A DNA stretch of 64,000 nt from Microbacterium oleivorans (GTDB lineage Bacteria > Actinomycetota > Actinomycetes > Actinomycetales > Microbacteriaceae): the NCBI RefSeq assembly GCF_001691565.1, contig NZ_MAYO01000003.1:1526766-1590765 (forward strand), written 5' to 3'. This document shows positions 60,043-64,000 of this stretch, piece after piece (within the stretch, counting starts at the first letter, position 1; each line of letters starts with the position of its first letter). The position numbers and the translations under genes were made by a program. The notes below the pieces were generated by a model, which searched no databases, was not told where the DNA came from, and worked only from the letters and a program-made list of their open reading frames with translations.

Positions 60043-60615
60043 TCAGCTGAGCAGGTCGGCCGTCGAGCAGACGGTGGCGAACTCGCCGTCGAGGTTCGTC
60101 GCCGTGATCGCTGCAAGGGTCGCCGCGGGGATGACGGTGCCGTCGGGCGCCGTCCGGTCGAACGAGTGGGTCGCGTCGAGGGCGAAGTACACGTCGTAGC
60201 CGAGGTTGCCGCCCACCCGGGCGGTCGTCTCGCAGCAGTGGTTCGTCGAGATTCCGGTGACGACGATCCGCTCGATCCCGTTCGCGCGCAGCCACGCGTC
60301 GAGGTCAGGCGAGCCGTGGAACGACGAGTTCACGCTCTTCGTGACGAGAAGGTCCGGGATGCCGGTGACCTCGGGTTTGAGGTCGTTACCCGCCTGGCCG
60401 GGTCGCAGCGGTGAGGCATCCGAGGTCGAATCGTGCCGGACGAACACGACCGGCCACCCGCGCTCGCGCCAGCGGTCGAGGAGCGCGGCGATGTTCGCCT
60501 CGCAGTCGGGGTTGTCGCGCTCGCCCCAGTGCGCGGTGTCGTCGAACCCGCGCTGCACGTCGATCACGACGAGCGCGGCGCGGTCGAGGGCGAGGTGTCG
60601 CGGCGGGATCTGCAC
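60043..60615 (-). CDS. Isochorismatase family cysteine hydrolase
   Basis: A 190-residue hydrolase: ALVVIDVQRGFDD has the catalytic Asp, VTKSVNSSF the Lys and GISTNHCCETTARVGG the Cys, the Asp-Lys-Cys triad of nicotinamidase/isochorismatase. The usual Gly-Val-x-Thr-x-x-Cys box is altered to GISTNHCCETT, found in several actinobacterial members. The substrate could be a short amide; a nicotinamidase is possible. The start ATG 60615 begins MQIPPRHLAL. It lies 44 bp upstream of the peptidase start on the same strand and may be co-transcribed. Confidence 0.87.
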   Translation of the reverse strand: MQIPPRHLALDRAALVVIDVQRGFDDTAHWGERDNPDCEANIAALLDRWRERGWPVVFVRHDSTSDASPLRPGQAGNDLKPEVTGIPDLLVTKSVNSSFHGSPDLDAWLRANGIERIVVTGISTNHCCETTARVGGNLGYDVYFALDATHSFDRTAPDGTVIPAATLAAITATNLDGEFATVCSTADLLS

Positions 60616-60684
60616 ACATCGAGCCTGGCATGGGGTGTTGCCGAGCGGCGGTCAGGGAGCGGCGGGATCCTGCCAGGTGGTGGG

Positions 60685-63570
60685 CTATCGACGCACGCGG
60701 GCGGTGGCCGCGCTGGACCGCGAATGCGTGGCGTACCCGCTCTTGCTGCCCGTCACCTTCACCGAGATCTTGTCCCCGACGAGGCCGGAGGTGAGCGTCA
60801 GCGACGAGCGAGTCGCTCCCTTGATCCGAACTCCGTCGGCATACCACTGGTACGTGAGCGACGTCCCACGCGTCCAGGCGCCGGGCTGGACGGTCAACGT
60901 CTTGCCGCGAGCGGTCGCCCCGGTGATCCGCGGGGTAGACGAGGTCAGGGTGCCGTAACCGACCGCCTTCGCCGCGCTCGTGCGGGACGCAGTGGCGTAG
61001 CCCGCCTTCTTCCCTGTCACCGTGACGGTCAGCTTCGCACCACGGTCGGCTGCGACCGGCGTGTAGGACGACTTCGTGGCCGAGGCGATCGGCTTCCCGT
61101 TCCGGCGCCATTGATACGTGACGGTTGTCCCGGACGTCCAGCCGGTGGTCCTCGCGGTCACGGAGCGTCCGACGGTCGGCGCCGCGGAAAGGGTCGGTGT
61201 CGGCGTCGCGAGCACCCGCGTGAGGGCTACGTCCAGCGTCGAGATCCGGCGGTTCACACCGGTCACTTGCGTCGAGTACTTCACCGTCGTGGTTCGGGCG
61301 GCGACCTCGACCGTCGTCTTGTGCCCGCCTTCGAGCCACGCCTCGAACCGTCCGGATGAATCCGTGCGCACCGTCACGGTCTCGGTGCGACCCCTCACAG
61401 TCACGACGGCCCCCGGAACGGGAGCACCGCTCTCCCGGACGATCCCGCGCAGTGTCGCGTGGTTCGGCTGATCCGTCTCGTCCGGCATCTTCTCGTCGAC
61501 CCGGACGGTCTGCCCCTCGGCGAGGGTGAACACGCGCGAGGTCCTCCAGTCACCCTCCGAAGCCAGCCACACGGGGGCCACACCGTCCGTCCAGCGGGGA
61601 TGATCGTCCATCTGCAGGTGGTACCGGCCGGGGAGCAGGCCGACTATCTGGAAACGTCCCTTGGCATCGACGATGCCGGTGCCGGCCCGTGCGACGGAGT
61701 TCCTGGTCTCCGCCCACGCGATGACTCGCGCGCCCTCAAACAATTCAGGCAGCTTCGAAAAGAGGGTGCCGACGATCGTTGCCGACTCCGACGGGAGCGT
61801 GCGCGCAAGCGTCGGCCTGACACTCGTCGTCTTGCCGGCGTCGACGCGGATTCGGGTGGCGTCCGCGAGGTCGCTGCCGCCCAACCATGTCGTCGTGTAG
61901 TGGTAACGATGTTCCGACGTGCTGTCCGCGAAGCGCAGGCGGTAGTCGCCGGGCGGGAGGGCGGGGAACGTGACCGAGTCGACCTGCAGAAGATCGCGCC
62001 CACGAACCACACCGTCCGCGTCGTACAGCCAGACAGCCGAATCGGTCACGGGTTCGCCCCGCGGTCCGACCGCGGCGACGGAGATGCTTCCGCTGTTCGC
62101 CGCCGTCGCCACACTGAGCCGGTAGTCGACCGGCGTGACCTCTCCGGGCACAACGGTCACGGTCCGCGCTCCCGCGCTGGTCGATGCGCCGTCGTACCAG
62201 CCGCCCAGGATGTCGCTGCTTCCGTCCGCGCCCAAGAAGTACTCGCCGGCGTCGAGGTCGTCGAACGTCACTGTCTCAGACAGGCCACGCTCACTGAGCT
62301 GCCGCTTCGCGATGAGTTTCAGGTCGCCGTCGTAGAGCGACACGGTCCGGCCGACGATCATCTCGTCAGCGCTAACGGTCACGGACAGAGCACCCCGCGG
62401 CGAGAGGGCGATGTCGAGGGGCGTCGTCTCGCCGAGCTGAACCCGCGCGGTCGTCGACAGACGTGAGTGGCCATTGCCCGACGACGTGATCCGGTACTCA
62501 CCCGACCGCAGAGCGAGGATCCGATACCGGCCGTCACCGTCCGCCTGCGCCCATCCCGCTTCGACACCCGCGCTCGTGTATGCCGTGACGTAGGCTCCCG
62601 CAACCGGTGCGCTCGTTCCTGCGGATACCACCCTGCCCTCCACGACGCCACCCCGAACGAGGTCGGCCGTGATCTCGGTCGTCTGCCGAGAACGGATCGT
62701 GATGATCCCGGCATCAGCCCGCGTTTCGCCGGCGGGCCACCAGGTCTCGACGAAATCGTGCACGCCGCGCTCGGGGCTGATGCGCAGGTGATAGTCGCCT
62801 GGCGGGAGGTCCTCGGCGTTGACGACGTTGCTGCCGGTAGGTGCGTGGATCTCCCGCTCCTCGCCCACGGGGATCAGATCGGCCCGTACCGAGGAGTATC
62901 GCCCCGTGGTCACACGCAAGGTGCCCGTGGGCTCGGCGGAGACGGACCACGTCGTGAAACCTTCCGACACGGTGAGCGACGTGGTCGCGACGACGTAATC
63001 GCCGTCAGAGGGAGAGTCGACCCTGACGTCGTACTCTCCGGGCGGCAGCATCGAGAACCGGTAGCGGCCGTCACGGTTCGTGGTCTCCCATGTACGAAGA
63101 GGCCCGTCCAGCGAGACGCTCGCCCCCGCGACCGGCTGTCCCGTCAGCGCATCGGTCACGATTCCTGTGACCCCCGGGCCGACGGCTCCGAGCTGCCACG
63201 ACGTATCGATCGTGCGGCCCTCCGTGAGGGAGACGATCTGAGCCTCTCCCGCGGTCCCCACGCCCGGGTACCACCGGGCGCCGTACGCCTCGCGCGCCGG
63301 ATCGTGATGCGAGGACGCGGACACCCGATAATCGCCCGCGGGCAGAGTGCTGCCGAACCTCCCGTCGACGTCAGGGGACGTGTCCGACACGCGCCCGGTG
63401 TCGACGTTCTCGAACCGGACGGTCACGTTCCGGACCACGTCGCCGTCGACGTTGGTGAGCACCCCGGTGATACGCGTCGGTGCAACCTCGGCGGCCTGTG
63501 CGGGGAGACCGGTGAACACGAGCGCCACGACGGCGATCAGCGCGCCGACGAACCGAAACTGAAACCGCAT
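60685..63570 (-). CDS. Secreted repeat protein with carboxypeptidase-regulatory-like and Ig-like domains
   Basis: A 961-residue secreted protein. MRFQFRFVGALIAVVALVF and LPAQAAE (cleavage near residue 25) form a signal peptide. At least five beta-sandwich repeats of the CarboxypepD_reg/Cna B type follow (RITGVLTNVDGDVVRNVTV; GVTGIVTDALTGQPVAGAS; VEGRVVSAGTSAPVAGAYV; ATLRGIVRESGAPVPGAVV), each with DG/GxYR-like loops (DGRYRFSMLPPGEY). Two similar Ig-like C-terminal repeats of about 80 residues each show TVTYQWRRNGKPIASATK and SLTYQWYADGVRIKGAT. No LPxTG anchor is visible; the tail is basic. It is probably a surface or extracellular adhesin-like or sugar-interacting protein. ATG 63570 has GGGGGAC before it. 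Confidence 0.85.
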   Translation of the reverse strand: MRFQFRFVGALIAVVALVFTGLPAQAAEVAPTRITGVLTNVDGDVVRNVTVRFENVDTGRVSDTSPDVDGRFGSTLPAGDYRVSASSHHDPAREAYGARWYPGVGTAGEAQIVSLTEGRTIDTSWQLGAVGPGVTGIVTDALTGQPVAGASVSLDGPLRTWETTNRDGRYRFSMLPPGEYDVRVDSPSDGDYVVATTSLTVSEGFTTWSVSAEPTGTLRVTTGRYSSVRADLIPVGEEREIHAPTGSNVVNAEDLPPGDYHLRISPERGVHDFVETWWPAGETRADAGIITIRSRQTTEITADLVRGGVVEGRVVSAGTSAPVAGAYVTAYTSAGVEAGWAQADGDGRYRILALRSGEYRITSSGNGHSRLSTTARVQLGETTPLDIALSPRGALSVTVSADEMIVGRTVSLYDGDLKLIAKRQLSERGLSETVTFDDLDAGEYFLGADGSSDILGGWYDGASTSAGARTVTVVPGEVTPVDYRLSVATAANSGSISVAAVGPRGEPVTDSAVWLYDADGVVRGRDLLQVDSVTFPALPPGDYRLRFADSTSEHRYHYTTTWLGGSDLADATRIRVDAGKTTSVRPTLARTLPSESATIVGTLFSKLPELFEGARVIAWAETRNSVARAGTGIVDAKGRFQIVGLLPGRYHLQMDDHPRWTDGVAPVWLASEGDWRTSRVFTLAEGQTVRVDEKMPDETDQPNHATLRGIVRESGAPVPGAVVTVRGRTETVTVRTDSSGRFEAWLEGGHKTTVEVAARTTTVKYSTQVTGVNRRISTLDVALTRVLATPTPTLSAAPTVGRSVTARTTGWTSGTTVTYQWRRNGKPIASATKSSYTPVAADRGAKLTVTVTGKKAGYATASRTSAAKAVGYGTLTSSTPRITGATARGKTLTVQPGAWTRGTSLTYQWYADGVRIKGATRSSLTLTSGLVGDKISVKVTGSKSGYATHSRSSAATARVRR

Positions 63571-63672
63571 GCGTCCCCCAGGATGACGTGCCGAACCCCT
63601 CGACCGGCATCTGAATACTACGGGCGTGTCAAGGGTGTCCGCGGATGCCGTTTCCTCGACGACCGTGGAAGG

Positions 63673-64000
63673 ATGCCACGCCGCTCCACCCCTGCATCGT
63701 CCGCCCCCGATCGCGCCGAGGTGGAGCGCGTCGCCGCCGAGCGGTTCCGGCTGACGCACCTACGGCCTGCGCAGCTCGACGCGATCGAAGCGGCAGCCGG
63801 TGGGCGCGATGTGCTCGTCGTCTGGGCGACGGGATCGGGCAAGTCCGCCGTCTACCAGGTGACCGCCGCCCTGCGGCCGGGCGTCACCGTCGTGGTCTCT
63901 CCGCTGATCGCGCTGCAAGAGGACCAGCTCGCCGGTCTCGAGCACGCCCCCGATGCGCCGAAGGCCGTGGCCCTCAACTCCGGGCGGGGCGAGAAGGCCC
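63673..64000 (+). CDS. recQ: RecQ-type DNA helicase (partial, N-terminus)
   Basis: The first 109 codons of a RecQ family helicase; the rest lies beyond the window. HLRPAQLDAIEAAAGGRDVLV is the Q-motif region with motif I WATGSGKSAVYQ and motif Ia VVVSPLIALQEDQL. The order and spacing are typical of RecQ ATPase domains. The ATG is preceded by GGAAGG with no normal spacing. It is divergent from the repeat protein gene with a 102-bp gap. RecQ unwinds DNA during recombination repair. Confidence 0.85.
   Translation, partial: MPRRSTPASSAPDRAEVERVAAERFRLTHLRPAQLDAIEAAAGGRDVLVVWATGSGKSAVYQVTAALRPGVTVVVSPLIALQEDQLAGLEHAPDAPKAVALNSGRGEKA

Noticed and set aside
1..64000. tRNA or rRNA genes
   Set aside because: I found no cloverleaf-like sequence with the T-loop GGTTCGAATCC-type box and CCA-compatible stem, nor any 16S/23S conserved stretch. 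A tool such as tRNAscan would be decisive.

Overview
The window is about 64 kb of very GC-rich DNA. Genes are packed on both strands, with GTG and TTG starts, ATGA overlaps and no tRNA, rRNA, CRISPR array or insertion sequence that I could find. The gene content points to an actinobacterium of the Microbacteriaceae, most likely Microbacterium: a System II cytochrome c cluster, a BldC-like regulator, an AURKAIP1/COX24-type 32-residue protein, an archaeal-type AspRS, a DUF222-HNH protein and an aztABCD zinc cluster. The species assignment is inference; no database was searched.

Layout. 1-3.0 kb: haem/cytochrome c maturation (resB partial, ccdA, resA-like) behind a histidine phosphatase. 3.1-7.3 kb: DedA, AspRS, MscS-like channel, Dabb and glutaredoxin-like proteins, tiny basic protein. 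7.3-10.2 kb: BldC-like and ArsR-like regulators and a TrkH/TrkA potassium uptake pair. 10.2-15.2 kb: MarR/MFS divergon, proC, an alpha/beta hydrolase with Asp in the nucleophile position, tadA and upp. 15.1-19.6 kb: a RecB-like nuclease/helicase of TM0106 type and a membrane protein. 19.7-28.2 kb: nadE, nucleosidase, sbcC/sbcD, MFS exporter. 28.2-31.8 kb: small proteins, a leaderless cysteine-containing leader peptide followed by an OmpR-like DNA-binding protein, an AlkA-like glycosylase and a hydrolase remnant. 31.8-36.5 kb: small membrane proteins, a GNAT protein, a TetR/alcohol dehydrogenase divergon, rtcB with its own short leader ORF. 36.5-40.3 kb: aldo/keto reductase, two-component system with a DUF4097-like protein. 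40.3-45.2 kb: aztABCD-like zinc uptake with two AztD paralogues and a Zur-like box. 45.2-49.3 kb: pgi, DUF222-HNH, hypotheticals. 49.5-54.7 kb: VOC, mycothiol-type DinB protein, XRE-cupin regulator/CPYC flavoprotein divergon, YdeI, NRDE, coaBC. 54.8-60.6 kb: acyl-CoA synthetase, DUF1295, S9 peptidase, isochorismatase. 60.7-64 kb: a secreted repeat protein and the start of a RecQ helicase.

Regulatory character. Many starts (at least ten) sit 6-8 nt downstream of a TANNNT -10 hexamer without a Shine-Dalgarno, which suggests leaderless transcripts. Divergent promoters of marR/MFS, tetR/adh, XRE/flavoprotein and aztA/aztB carry palindromes that look like autoregulatory operators. The 7-mer GGATGCC and its complement occur many times more often than base composition predicts.

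Most unusual points: the leaderless 33-codon ORF ending in Cys-Cys-Arg-Met-Cys-Arg with hairpins before an orphan winged-helix regulator (29.36-30.4 kb); the promoter, 29-codon ORF and terminator-like hairpin before rtcB; the duplicated AztD in the zinc cluster; and paired palindromic repeats in the 57.5-57.9 kb gap.
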